A stretch of DNA of 64,000 bases from Hevea brasiliensis (taxonomy: Eukaryota > Streptophyta > Magnoliopsida > Malpighiales > Euphorbiaceae), in contig NC_079496.1 of assembly GCF_030052815.1 (NCBI RefSeq), forward strand, positions 40,201,593 to 40,265,592, written 5' to 3'. Positions 36,201 through 47,171 of this stretch are shown here, in pieces. The translations under genes and the position numbers were made by a program. A model generated the notes under the pieces. The model ran no database searches and was not told the origin of the DNA. It saw only the letters and a list, made by a program, of their open reading frames with translations. Every line of letters begins with the position of its first letter. The first letter of the stretch is position 1.

Positions 36201-36725
36201 TTGGATTTTTCCTAATGTAAATTTTTAGTATGATGTATATAAATTGTTTTACATTTAATTACATATGAATGGAATTATTTTGTTTTAATTTGAATGAAAT
36301 TAATTAGTAATATTTTGGATGATATTTGAATTGGAAATTGTGGATTTGTATTTTTGAAAATTGAGAAATGATGTTGAAATTTGTTGGGATTGATTGTGGC
36401 ATTGATGAAGTAGTTTAGATAAATCATAAGAAGTGCTTTTTTATAGGTATTTGAAGAACTGTTTTCTCAAAATGCAGACGACACTCTGCTGAAATTTTTA
36501 TAAAATTTGCAGAAAAATAAAATAGGACAAAAATTTGACTAGTTTTAAAACTTTGAATAAATGATTTTAATATCTATTTAGAAATGCTCAACACTTATAA
36601 AAGTAAGAAAATTATTTTAAAATCTCTTGTAGGGTACTTAATGAGTTATCGGTAGGTGAAGTTTGGCAGTTCATTAGGTATTCTACGGGATCATGTTATG
36701 CCTTACAGAGGGGTAAGGTGTGACA
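33259..36725 (+). repeat. 3' LTR of A-2
   Basis: 3467 bp, starting TGTTAACACC (one extra T relative to the 5' LTR) and ending GGTGTGACA. It lacks a 68-bp stretch present in the 5' LTR after the CGAGAG near 25255. It carries about 17 extra bases near 35756. The same modules and hairpin region are present as in the 5' LTR. Confidence 0.93.
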
Positions 36726-36730
36726 CAAGA
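36726..36730 (+). repeat. Target-site duplication CAAGA (right of A-2)
   Basis: Exact copy of 24821-24825. It confirms that A-2 inserted as one unit into the Tat-like LTR. Confidence 0.93.
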
Positions 36731-37109
36731 TAACTTTACACGACACCTATTCAATAAAGGGCCATCTCATGAACTCGTGTTCTTGGCTAACCCAAAATAA
36801 GTGAAATATCAAATATTCCTTTATTTCGCATGGAAGATTAACATCATCGCTATGCCAACCCTCTAATTATCTTTTTAATTTACGAGGAGCATAACATTAA
36901 ATCTGTTTACCCTCATTAAGGGACGAGGCGGGGTGCCTAACACCTTCCCTACCCGTATAAGGACCCCGAACCTAGAATCTCTGTTTTTGAAGTGGTTTTA
37001 ATATTTACAAATGGTTTTCTTTAATTTTCCTCAAAATTAAAGTGGCGACTCCTCACTTTTCCCACTTCAGTGAGTGTTTCGTCTAGGCGACTGCAAAACC
37101 ATTGTGACA
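36731..37109 (+). repeat. Tat-like 5' LTR, right part
   Basis: This resumes the Tat-like LTR after A-2. It contains the phrase GGGACGAGGCGGGGTGCCTA (36921-36940) and ends ...ATTGTGACA just before the primer site. No coding content is seen. Confidence 0.7.
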
Positions 37110-37112
37110 GCT

Positions 37113-37130
37113 TGGCGACTCCATTGGAGA
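37113..37130 (+). other. Primer-binding site of the Tat-like element (tRNA-Arg type)
   Basis: TGGCGACTCCATTGGAGA resembles the tRNA-Arg-complementary site typical of Tat/Ogre elements. It starts three bases after the LTR end. Confidence 0.75.
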
Positions 37131-38128
37131 TTTGAAAATTTTACCCTAACCCCGGTTTAGAGGTCCAAAAGCAGATTTAATTTTGTGCTCTTGTAAATTA
37201 GAATCGTAATTAAGGGGCTTAACGTACAAAATTCGAAAATCTTTACATATTAATTGTTGCTATTCTAACCATTTTTCTTCTTTTGATTGTCTTATTTCTC
37301 CCACAGCAATCTTCGTCTAAAAAAAAAAAAAACTCTCCCCCCACCCCCCCCCCTAAAGGGAAGAGGTAAATGTGTCCCTTCACACACTGAGTACTTACAC
37401 AATGTCCTCACACACTTCAGCCCTATACTCGGGCTTTCTTACCCTTTTAGGAGATAGGAGGGAGTCATGTAGTGATACCCGTGGGTTTTACCCCGTCAGT
37501 ATCTGTGAAGGCTTTTGCTCAGATTGGAACTTGTTCCATTTACCGTGATACCCCTGGAATTCTCCCATTAGTATCATGGTGGTGGAATGGGGCTCTACTA
37601 TTTACAGTAGGGATGATTTGGGAACCTGTGGCTTTTAGAAAATTAGACTTTGAGCTAAACTATCACATTAGCTAAAAGCTGTAGCAAACTACCTCGTAAG
37701 ATAGAACTATCCAATTAGATAGTATTTATCCAGTACTAGGACTCTCCCTATTTTAGGACAAAAAGGGACATACTTTTACCTTTCTCTGTTTGTAGTTTTA
37801 ATTTTTTAAAGGTAATTTTGAATCATACTGTCAGAATGATCTAAACACCTTCCTATTTTGATAGGTGTATAGATATTACCACATCAGCAGTATAATTCAA
37901 AATTACCTGAATTTATTCTGCTAACAATTTTCTCCATAGGAGTTGTGAATTGGAGTCTGAGAAGGGTAAAACAGAAGCTTTAACATGGCATCCTCGAGTC
38001 AGACCAGAAGAAGTTCCTAAACAAGAACAAAATGCCAGACCATGGTCCAAACCACTTCATAGTTCAGAGTCCCCATAGAGTGATGCCACCGGGGAAGACA
38101 CTGGCCTGTTACCTCCATTAGATCTGAG
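37131..38128 (+). other. Leader of the Tat-like element
   Basis: About 1 kb without a convincing gene. It holds an A then C homopolymer-rich tract (37319-37354) and a near-duplicated phrase starting GTGATACCC (about 37471 and 37545). Two acceptor-like sites, TTTCTCCCACAG (ends 37306) and TTTTCTCCATAG (ends 37940), are visible. An ATG at 37985 opens only 11 codons before a stop. The 67-codon frame at 37472 covers the duplicated phrase and is not called. Confidence 0.6.
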
Positions 38129-38132
38129 CAGG

Positions 38133-39287
38133 GTCAAAGTCAGAATGACCTGTCTTGAGGAGCTATCTAGCATTTGGAAATCACTTCCCAATCATGTCAA
38201 GGCAAAGTTTGAGGAAAAATATGGAAGGATTGCAACCTTGATACGGGTCAGAGTCCAAGTTCCAACGATAAAAGCCATACTGTCAATCTGGAATCCCAAG
38301 TACAGAGTATTCTCCTTCAACGGCATTGATACTACCCCTATTATGGAAGAATATCAGGTGTTACTAGAGATCCCTTATGTGGCGTAGAATCGGATCTACC
38401 TACACCTCAAGCATAGGCAGACTTGGAAACAGTTCGCATATATGTTGGGGGTCTCCGCAGAAGAAGCAAAATCAAGAGAAACTGTCAAAGGGAACACACC
38501 TGGGTGGTATTGGACTAAAGTCAAAAAACATTTGGATCTGCACATTCAAAATAGACAATGGGAACAGGCTTCGATGACACTAGCTTTGGGGATTTACGGC
38601 CTAATCATATTTCCTGGGCCTTTAGGAATTATAACCTACAATGTTACAAAAGTGTTATGTGCAGTAGAAAGGCAGAAGGTCAACCCAATACCGGCAATAC
38701 TTGCAGAGACCCTATTGACTCTTACTTATTATCGACGACAAGGCAGGGGATCTATTAAGTGCTGTTCTCAATTGCTACACCTTTGGATCCTTAGTCACAT
38801 GTGCCGTCTGGAGACTAAGGGGTTAACTTAGTATCCTGACCAACCACTTATTGAAAAATGGCTAGATTAGCAATCAGTCCAAAGAACGAGCTGCAGTGGC
38901 AAGAGCAGATTCTAAGCTTCAACAGTCACAACTAATGCTGGAGGAAATTACGGACGTTGGGTCAACCTATTTTGTTCAGTACGGGGAGTAATCATTCGGT
39001 ATCTTTGATCGAAGTGACCAGATACATAAGTTATGCCCCGGCGTTGGCAATGAGGTAGTTCGGTTCAACCCAATCCGTGCTTAGTGTTGAAGAACACCAT
39101 CAAGCTCATTTCTACCACGAGCTCTGTAGTGAGAAAGAATTGAAAGTATTCCGCAAATCCTGGGAGAGCATCACTATGATTGAAAGATCGCCTAAAGGGC
39201 CGAGCGCCACGGAAGATTACCTCAGATGGAGGGCCAGCAGAAACCAAGGATACTCAATTACCGAACCAACAGAACATGAAGGTAACA
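38133..39287 (+). pseudogene. DUF7745-like gag region of the Tat-like element, N-terminal part (broken)
   Basis: Frames 38145-38387 and 38442-38831 are in register and separated by one stop (38385-38387). The sequence has L-E-E-L-S-S-I-W near the start, F-S-F-N-G-I-D-T-T-P and M-E-E-Y in the middle, then L-A-L-G-I-Y-G-L-I-I-F-P and I-P-A-I-L-A-E-T. This order matches the DUF7745 proteins abundant in plant genomes and tied to Tat-like elements. A frameshift follows, and recognisable sequence returns in another frame near 39045-39287 (ending E-D-Y-L-R-W-R-A). Solo LTR E interrupts it at 39288. The function of this family is not established; a gag-like role is inferred. Confidence 0.75.
39283..39287 (+). 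repeat. Imperfect target-site duplication TAACA (left of E)
   Basis: TAACA before the LTR corresponds to TAGCA at 42654-42658. Four of five bases match, consistent with one mutation since insertion. Confidence 0.65.
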
Positions 39288-42200
39288 TGTAACACCCCTC
39301 ACCAGTCTACAATACAACCGAGCAAGGCGTGCTACACGGCGTGCCGGATCACCTAGTCTGTGATTATTTTATTTCCTAAACTCAATTTGATTTTAAGAAG
39401 TCTTTTATGTGATATTCATATCATGCTGATACTATTTTCATACTTTGATAAATCAGCGTTTCAAAAATGGTAATAAAAATTTGGCAAGGTGTCGTCTGTA
39501 TTTCGGACAATTGTCCTTCCAAACTTATTGAAAATAGTTTAATATGATAATATTAAAATCTCAAATATTTCACAATCTCTATTTCTCAGTAAAGTCAATA
39601 GACTTTTAAAGTCATTAAACAGTTCCATAATACAGTCCATAATAATTCAAATATATCTAGAAAATCTTCATGTTATTTAATATGCACAAAATATTACAAA
39701 CTTTAGAGCTTTCATAACATTACAAAATACAGGGCCGAATTTCAAAATACAACAAAAGTATAAAATACAAGATATCCTAAGTCCTACCATATATGCAATG
39801 CAGTACAGATGACTTTGGACTCCTGTGCAGATCTGATGTCTCACCCGGTCGTAAGTCTGCTGGGCTCCCCAGTTGTGTCTCTAATACCTATGCGTTACAA
39901 AAGCAACGCACTAAGCAATTTTGCTTAGTGGTGCCAATTATAAAGAAATATACACTAAAATAAAGTAAATAAAGTGTTTACAAATTTTTGGTGGTGCTGT
40001 ATGTCAGTAGACTGGATTTAGCTATTTGAATTTAATAGTACTTGAATTACTGCCCGTGTAGCCTATATACTGACTAGACTTGATAAACGGATATATTGGC
40101 ACTGGGTACCTAGTACCTCGGGCCGTCACACCATCAGTCACAAAGTGTCTCCCGGTGTGCAAACAACGTGGCTAAAAAGCTACATAGTCAATCTGCCGAT
40201 AAGCCAATAATAAATACAGAATATGTATAGCCGTAGGCTATTAAAGTCACAGTATGGCATAATAAGCCGTAAAAACACATTATGGCATGAAGCCATTTAC
40301 AGAACAGCTGTCAGAATCCTATTGGCATGCCAACCTATCCAAACTAGTCAACTAGGAAAACTAGGGCACATTATAAATTAATTGTTTAATTCTTCAATTT
40401 TTAGAGTTTACTAACTATTATGTAATTCATAAGTCAATGCATATGTTGACCTTTTTAGGTACTATAGATAAGTGGTTTCTAGCATCAACATGTCACATAT
40501 TGTAATTCAATATACTGCCAATATAGTGCAATCTATCATTTTTACAAGTTGATATTCATTACAAAAGTTCTTCAAGCATCATTGTATGTAAATGTCAAAT
40601 TCTCAATTTTTGGTGTGCTAGATTGGTCTAGCTTAAAGTCCTAATTCTCTTGGTTTTTAGCTTCTGGTCAAAGAAGCAAAATTGCAGCTCTATGTCTTAT
40701 TGCACACAGGGCAAAATTTAGGTCATTCCGAGTTGTATAGACCACGATGGTCAATTTACTAAAGTTGGACAGATTGCACCTTCAATGCAAAATTTGGTCA
40801 ATTTTAGGTCACTTTTAATCATGGCAGTTTTGGTACCTGAATTTGTGCAAGCTATTTAACTTGGTTCTGGTCATTTTTGGGCTTTGATGTCTTCATAAGA
40901 AATGTAGCTCTGTATCTAAGCATCCATGGTAAAAATTTTAGGTCAATTGGTCCTGTTTTGAGTGAGTTATGGTCATCCTAATGATTACTGTTCATATGGT
41001 CAAAAATCTGGGTTGCAAGGTTGCTATTCCGGATTTGGTCATTTTGAAGGTTAGTTTCTAGGCAGAATTTTAGCAACATTTCTTCATGAAAGTTGGCCTA
41101 TTTGGTGTCTAATTTAACCCCTCCATTGGCCTCATACCAATTGGGTTCACAGTTTGACACTTATGACCTAATTTATGTACTGCTATCAATACACAACCTG
41201 CACAAAGCACATACACTTCTAATTTAATATTCATTCTCCTCCTCATTACTTAATATTCAATCAATGACATTTCCATATATATATTGTACACAATTCTAGC
41301 AACAGTTTTGGGCAGAACATTCAAGTGCTCAATGCACACAATTCACCATTAAGTTCAACATATCTCAATGTCAATATTACACATACACTTCAACATAATC
41401 ATACTTCAATATCACTTACACATGCTGCCCACAATTTAACACTAGCATATTTCATTAATAAACTGCATATTCACACACAAATTCATGGTTTAATCGACTA
41501 CCAAACATGGCAGTTTTCCCAAAGCATTAAGATTCCATTTCACACCCTTAATTCAAGCACTACATGCACATACTTAGATTTTAACTTACTACATCCTCCA
41601 TTTAAGTTAATCAACCATAATTTCCATCTATTAGAGGTAAGAAAAACTCAAATACAACACATAATCATGGCTGCCGAAAATGGACCATTTCATTTCTTAA
41701 GATTTTCTTCATTTCTCTTCACCAAAATTCTCACCTCAACCTAAACACAAGGTTTACCAAAGCAGAGGAGAGGTTTTGGACACTTACCACTTTTGAAGCT
41801 TATCAAAACTTCACCAAATCTTGTTTTTCTTGTTTCCAATATCTTCGCCAAGGTAAGTAGGCAAGCTTTAATGAAGGAACTAAGTAGAAATAGTGGCTTG
41901 ATCATGCACCCATGGAGGTTGCATGTGGGGTGGCCATGGTGGTTTTCAATGGAGTTCTCTCGGCTGGTTATTTCTCAAGGTTGAAGATGATGGTTTCTTT
42001 CCACAAATGACTTGTATAGCTATCCCAAATTAAGAGTTAGTGGAGCACTAGGTAATAGTTTAATGGTTGAATAATTAAAGTTTACTTATTTGCTCATTTA
42101 GCTCCATTCTTTTACTATTCACACATTGTATCCTATTTTAATTTTTCATGTCATTTCTAAAGTGTAGTATAATTTATTCTTAATGGACATTGAGGTTAAA

Positions 42201-42653
42201 AGGCAGCTCTTGGTGTCAAATGACCAAAATGCCCCACTTTGGGTTATATTCTCGATTTTTCGGTAACACCGATTTTTGTCTATTTCTCGATTTTTCATAT
42301 TTCTTTGTACTAATTTATTAATTTTTTTTGATATTTCTAGTGCCAATTACATTTCAATAAACCTTTATTTATGTCTCAAAATTAAATTCCGAGGGTTCCC
42401 CACAGTCTTGGGGTTGGCAACAGCCTTCCCGGTGCGATTACCCATCGCTGCGGTGCCGGCTCGTTTAACTTAGCTTTATTTTCTCTCTTTTATTTTTCTT
42501 TGATTTTTCTTGTATTTTCTTTTTATTTATTTCATCAGTATATGTCTGTTCACTATCACAAAAGTGTAGTTCCAGACATCCTGACTTGCCTGGACTAATA
42601 TTTGGCCATTGGAGCAACAGAACGTACAGAACATGTACAATGGGGATGTTACA
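39288..42653 (-). mobile_element. Solo LTR of family E, minus strand
   Basis: A 3366-bp sequence that on the minus strand runs from TGTAACATCCCC (ending 42653) to GGGTGTTACA (at 39288). It has no primer site or interior next to it and is flanked by a 4/5 duplication, so it is a solo LTR. Its first part resembles family B (GAGCCGG...GCGATGGGTAA block at about 42436-42463, and GGGGCATTTTGGTCATTTGA near 42212-42233). Its last part resembles family C (LTR end and double stem-loop 39891-39928). Modules are seen near 40899 and 41086. Its plus-strand frame 41325-41744 is not considered a gene. Confidence 0.88.
39891..39928 (-). other. Double stem-loop in solo LTR E
   Basis: On the minus strand CTAAGCAA-AA-TTGCTTAG (8-bp stem) is followed directly by TGCGTT-N8-AACGCA (6-bp stem). 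Both stems are perfect although their sequence differs from families A, B and D, which supports conservation of pairing. Confidence 0.65.
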
Positions 42654-43269
42654 TAGCACCCCTCATCAGAAAATTCTTCCAGAAGAAGCTAATGCTCAGT
42701 TGGTCAGCTCTTTATAGAGATTAGATGCCGAGAACCAGCAGTTTCTAGAATGGATAAGGCAGTTGGAGGACCGACAGCAAATCCTCAAAAGGGAAGTAAA
42801 AAGGCTCAGGGAAGAAGCAATGACAGAAAAGGCAAAATTTGAGGAACAAGAAACACAGTAGGAAAAGGAAAAGACCTTTCTCCAAGGTGCAATAAGAGAG
42901 GCAGGAGTTCGGAATGGCGAGTTCCTAGAAAAAATAAAATACTAGGAGATACTTATGGAAGAATATAAACAAGAGGGCAAAAAAAAGAAGCTCGAACTAA
43001 AGGAGCAAGCACAGCTTATCAACGACATTTTGAAGGAGTGTGCTAAAAAAAGAAAAGAAAAAGAAAGACAAGCTACCCTCCATCAAGAGCTGAGAGAAAA
43101 TGTTAACCAGCTAGAAAAAATGATTGCGCAAGGAAAACAAGAGCTCCTACCAGAATCTGAATACGCCTTGAAAGCATTCAACCCCGCCCGACAAGATGAA
43201 AGACTCTACGAGTACCTCAAAAGATGCCATTGCATTCTAAAAAGTCTCCTTGAGCCTAGGCAAATGTAA
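42654..43269 (+). pseudogene. Coiled-coil segment of the Tat-like gag region
   Basis: Continuation of the DUF7745-like region after solo LTR E. A highly charged frame rich in E, K, Q, L and R runs to the stop at 43267-43269, with stops at 42859-42861 and near 42943. The open part 42955-43269 has 104 codons. Its K/E/L spacing looks like a coiled coil, and it ends with a Y-L-K-R-C-H motif. Coiled-coil tails after the DUF7745 part are usual in these proteins. Partner and function are unknown. Confidence 0.7.
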
Positions 43270-43703
43270 AAATAATAATAAAAAAAAACATATGTATGAA
43301 CTATTCAATTAATAAAATCACTTTGGGCCATTGTTTAGCAAAATTGTAAATGAATAGTATGACTCCCGTAGGAACTATGCTCGCTAGGGTTATATGAAAA
43401 GACAAATGTGCCATATGGACAAGTATCATAGACACCCATTCGATCCAGTCATTCACCATTAGACTATCGAGCGATGCCATGATAAAATTAACGCAATTAT
43501 CCTTCTACACATTCCATTCTTGGCTTTCATACGCCACCGTATCTTTTTTCCAAGTTAGGTTCTTTAATTTTTAACAAAATTTGAAATTCATTTAATGATT
43601 TCTTCCACAGGAAATCATCATTGCTCCAAGCAAAGCAAGCCTGACAGAGCAAGTAGTTCGACCGAGGTGAGTGTACTTAACAAGATCATGAACAAAGAAG
43701 ATA
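43270..43703 (+). other. Spacer of the Tat-like element with intron-like features
   Basis: No coding frame is convincing here. A pyrimidine-rich stretch ending TTTCTTCCACAG at 43611 resembles a 3' splice site ahead of the next frame. Ogre/Tat elements are known to carry introns, but no matching donor was established. Confidence 0.45.
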
Positions 43704-43871
43704 ATGGAAGATCAGGTACAAGTCCAGAACCTACAAAAACAAGTTTCCGAATTAAGAGATCAAGTCTCAGAGCTAATGAAACTGATGAAGGAGATATCCC
43801 AAAACAAGCCTGCATCAGAACCAAATTTTCCATTACCTCCCCCACTTCCTACAATGGTTGATTCTCACTAA
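43704..43871 (+). pseudogene. Start of second Tat-like frame (coiled coil plus proline-rich)
   Basis: The frame from ATG 43704 encodes 55 residues, with a heptad-like L/V spacing (Q-V-S-E-L-R-D-Q-V-S-E-L-M) then L-P-P-P-L-P and a TAA at 43869-43871. The overall pattern fits the N-terminus of the main gag of Tat-like elements. Reading continues weakly in frame to 44023, where element D inserted. The alternative frame 43595-43861 is an overlapping shadow. Confidence 0.55.
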
Positions 43872-44475
43872 GCTTCAATCTCTTTTACTTTTTAACCACC
43901 CATTCTGGATTCGACAATCACTGTCAATCTGACCCTCCCAAACAATGACTTACCTTTTCCCTATTACCAGACTGTCTCAAATGTCGAGTTACATCATTCT
44001 ATCCCAATCCCTCCAGTTCACCCTGTCACACCTTATCCCTGGTAAGGCATGACATGTTCCCGTAGTATACCTAATGAATTACCGAACTACACCTACTGAT
44101 AACCCATTACTTATGCTACAAGGGATTTTAAAACAAATCATAGCTTTTTGTCTTATCAATTCTGTTGCGGAAAATTACATGAGAATAGTTAAAATTCCAT
44201 GTAAACATTCATTGGAAATAGTAATAGAATAAATATTGCAAAAGTTACATTTTCATAAGTCTCAAAGTGAAATACAAAATAGTTACAAACTCAAAATGTG
44301 ATAGCAATGCAGTGCTTTTAAATACAAACCACTCAATGTTCGTACATCCATACATACAGGTACAAAATACATCAAAAGGAAATTATAGAGGTATACCTAC
44401 TATATATACCCACAATCAAAACCAAAATGTTGCTTCCAAGTCTCTCACTCAGCAGCCTTTTCCTTTCCCTTTCCT

Positions 44476-44515
44476 GCGACAGCATAAAGAAGCTATCGCT
44501 GAGTATATCGCTCAG
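44476..44515 (-). other. Double stem-loop in the D LTR
   Basis: On the minus strand CTGAG...CTCAG (44515-44499) is followed by GCGATAGC (44499-44492) pairing with GCTGTCGC (44483-44476) with one G-U. A-1 has the same stems with different loops near 1092-1136. Confidence 0.62.
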
Positions 44516-45419
44516 TGGTGCACAACTAAAATTTCAAAACTTAAGGTAAAAACACAATTTGTCAAAGCATAACAAATCACATCCTTCTTAAGCATGAAAA
44601 CATCACAATAGTTCTAAGTTCATAAGAACCATTTATTGGAATAACATTTCAAATGAGAAATCACATTTCATAAATCACAATTCACAAAGCATTAGTGTTG
44701 CCAACATCAACACACAGTTCAGGCCATGACACAAAATTTCACGATCAGTGTCGTGTTGTACACCACGACAAAACAATCTCAACCTCACTAACCGTTATTA
44801 ATGAGTGAAGGGCTAGCTAGCCAATGACTACTCATGTAGTCTTACCCCACTAACCGTTATTAATGGGAGACATGATCAATATCAATTACCAACCCCAAGT
44901 AGCCATTACTTCTGGGGAGTTCCGAAAGGGACTGTCATGCTAACTGTGGTTTCAAAACAGTTTCCAAAAATTTTCCATTCAACAATCACATTTTTAAACC
45001 AATAAACACATTTAAATTCATCATAATATCCAAATAAATGTGGCAACACCTAAATTTCTTAAATACAAGAGAAAAACCAAATTTCAATCAAAGTAAACTT
45101 GTTCAAAGCAAACTCATTCAATTTAACACATTCCAAGCAATTTACAAGTTTAAAAACAAAGAAAATGTTAGTTGTGCACAAACCTTCAATACTCTCCTTT
45201 ATTGTTACCTACTTCTCCTTGTCCATTCCAACTTCTTTTTCCATTGAAAATACACAAATAGAATACCTCAATACCAACCTCAATTGCTGCCAAGAACTCA
45301 TTATATGCATGTCTAATGCATCCCAAGTTAGCTTTGAAAATTTTAGAATATTTTGGTTTTGGGACAGCTTGGTGCCCCAATCTTTGAACACAATTTTTAC
45401 CTAGTTTCGATCATAATTT

Positions 45420-46420
45420 GGTGAGGTGTTCTTCATGAAAATTGTTCATTTAGGTCTTAACTTTATTTTCCTTTTTGAATCACCTAATTCGGAGCTATGT
45501 AGCTCAAGTTATGCCCAAAAAACCATTACTGTTCACGTCACTGTTCATGCTGCAGATTTTGTTCTGGCAAATTTATCGATCCAACTTCGTTTAGCAATTT
45601 GACCAAGTTAAGTCCACAATTTGGTCTAAAGTTCTTCATATGAAATGTTCTACTATGTCTTAGGTTTCCATCGGTTTTAGAATCTCCTAAATCGGAGTTT
45701 TTTAGAGAGAGTTATAGCCTTGCAAAGTTTACAATTTATTTGGTCAATTTTAGGTGCCCAGATTCTAGTAGATTCGGTGACCTGAATTCGTTTCGCAATT
45801 TGATTGAGTTAAGTTCATAATTTGGCCTAAGATTCTTCATATGAAATATACTAGTATATCTTAGGTTTCCATCGGTTCAAGAATCGCCTAAATCAGAGTT
45901 TTTTAGAGAGAGTTATAGCCTTGCAAAGTTTATTGTTCATTTGGTCAATTTTAGGTGCCCAGATTCTGGCAGATTCGGTAACCCGAATTCGTTTCGTAAT
46001 TTGACTGAGTTAACTTCATAATTTGGCCTAACATTCTTCATATCAAATATTCTACTATGTCTTAGGTTTCCATCGGTTCAAGAATTACCTAAATCGGAGT
46101 TTTCTAGAGAGAGTTATAGCCATTGAAACTTTACTGCTCATATAGCAATTCTGCAGTTTTGCAGATTCAGTAACTCAACTTTGCTCAATAATTTGATTGG
46201 GTTAATGGCATAATTTGGGTTTGTGTTCTTCATGAAAGTTTTAGGTCTATATCTCATCTAACTACTGGTAAAATTTCAGGTCATTTTGACCTGCCTAGCT
46301 CGAGTTATGACCCAAACACGATTACTGTTCATGTGTACTGTTCATACTGCAGTTTTTCAAGTTTGGTCAGTTTGTTCACTAGGTTTTGGTCACTTTTTAG
46401 GCATACTTCCTAAATGAAAA
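45420..46420 (-). repeat. About 200-bp degenerate tandem modules in the D LTR
   Basis: Each module carries TTCTTCATATGAAAT or a variant. After roughly 70-80 bp comes a word near AGAGAGAGTTATAGCC or GCTCAAGTTATGCC. Marker positions 45431, 45633, 45835, 46036, 46228 and 46406 give spacings of 202, 202, 201, 192 and 178 bp. The three central copies are highly similar to each other; the outer ones are diverged. Confidence 0.8.
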
Positions 46421-46981
46421 TTGTGTCATTTAGTGCCTATTTTCAGTCCCAATTAGTCCCATACCAATTGGACTTGTAAAATTTCATTTTTAGTCCCTCA
46501 AAGTTGACTTTTGGTCATGTTTCATACCCAATCCGAATTTGGCTTTGATTTAAACACTTTTAACACACTTAATTAGGTCACAAATGACCATTTCTTCCCT
46601 TAAACTATGTCAAAGACATCATTTAGCACTTCTTCACATTTTTGGTCTCTAAACCCTAATGGTCAAAACCCTAATTTTTCTCCCATTTAGTCAAAACCCT
46701 AGTTTAGGTTCCATATATGTTTTCTTTCATTTTCTTATGGAATTTCATCATAAATTAACTTCATTCCAAGCTTATACAACTAATCTAACATGAAAAGAAA
46801 ATTACCTCTTGTTGATTTCTTTCCAACTTCACTTTTCTTCCAATTCTTGTTCTCCTTGCTTTTAATCTCTCAATCAAAGATCTCTTTGATGTTTTCTTTT
46901 AGTGGGCTATGGAATTTATGAAGGGAATTTAAGGGAATTAAAACTTGGGAGGGGAAATCAATGAGGGGAAGAAGTGGAAGA

Positions 46982-46982
<1 letters not shown>

Positions 46983-47027
<45 letters not shown>

Positions 47028-47036
47028 GAGAGAGGA
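46983..47036 (+). repeat. (GA)n microsatellite
   Basis: A nearly pure GA run, interrupted at its right end by GGAA and GGAG. It lies inside the 3' LTR of element D. Confidence 0.95.
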
Positions 47037-47089
47037 GAGGGTGGTGGCCTCTTATGAAAAAAAAAGAAATGAAGAAGACATTTGTCTTC

Positions 47090-47094
<5 letters not shown>

Positions 47095-47167
<73 letters not shown>
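47095..47167 (+). repeat. (TA)n microsatellite
   Basis: About 36 uninterrupted TA units inside the 3' LTR of element D. It creates the isoleucine/tyrosine repeat in two overlapping open frames, which are artefacts. Confidence 0.97.

Positions 47168-47171
<4 letters not shown>

Larger units (their letters stand above)
24826..36725 (+). mobile_element. Complete Ty3-gypsy element A-2 (family A, Tekay/Del-like)
   Basis: An 11.9-kb plus-strand element bounded by CAAGA duplications, with two LTRs of about 3.5 kb, a mutated primer site, gag, protease, RT, RNase H, integrase, a chromodomain-like C-terminus and a polypurine tract. The domain order RT-RNase H-integrase is Ty3-gypsy. The C-terminal region and long LTRs point to the Tekay/Del chromovirus group (inferred, no tree made). 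Gag-pol has many stops and at least three frameshifts. The LTRs differ by point changes and indels, including a 68-bp gap, so this copy is older than B-2. Confidence 0.95.
22955..44023 (+). mobile_element. Tat/Ogre-like Ty3-gypsy element, fragmented by insertions
   Basis: Pieces 22955-24825, 36731-39287 and 42654-44023 belong to one plus-strand element. In order they are a 5' LTR, a tRNA-Arg-type primer site (37113), a 0.9-kb leader, a gag-like region resembling the plant DUF7745 family, a coiled-coil segment and the start of a second frame. Elements A-2 (in the LTR), E (in the gag-like region) and D (in the second frame) interrupt it. Protease, RT and integrase are not in the window. Assignment to Tat/Ogre rests on the primer site and the DUF7745-like protein, recognised from general knowledge of plant elements. 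Confidence 0.75.

Noticed and set aside
37472..37675. 67-codon frame in the Tat-like leader
   Set aside because: It covers a near-duplicated non-coding phrase and is followed by several stops. No homolog is recognised.
41325..41744. 139-codon plus-strand frame
   Set aside because: It is antisense to solo LTR E, lies in the repeated-module region and has low-complexity T/H/N-rich composition.
45099..45404. Open frame present in both D LTRs (also 53604-53798)
   Set aside because: It is LTR sequence copied twice. The frame ends differ between copies, and there is no domain.
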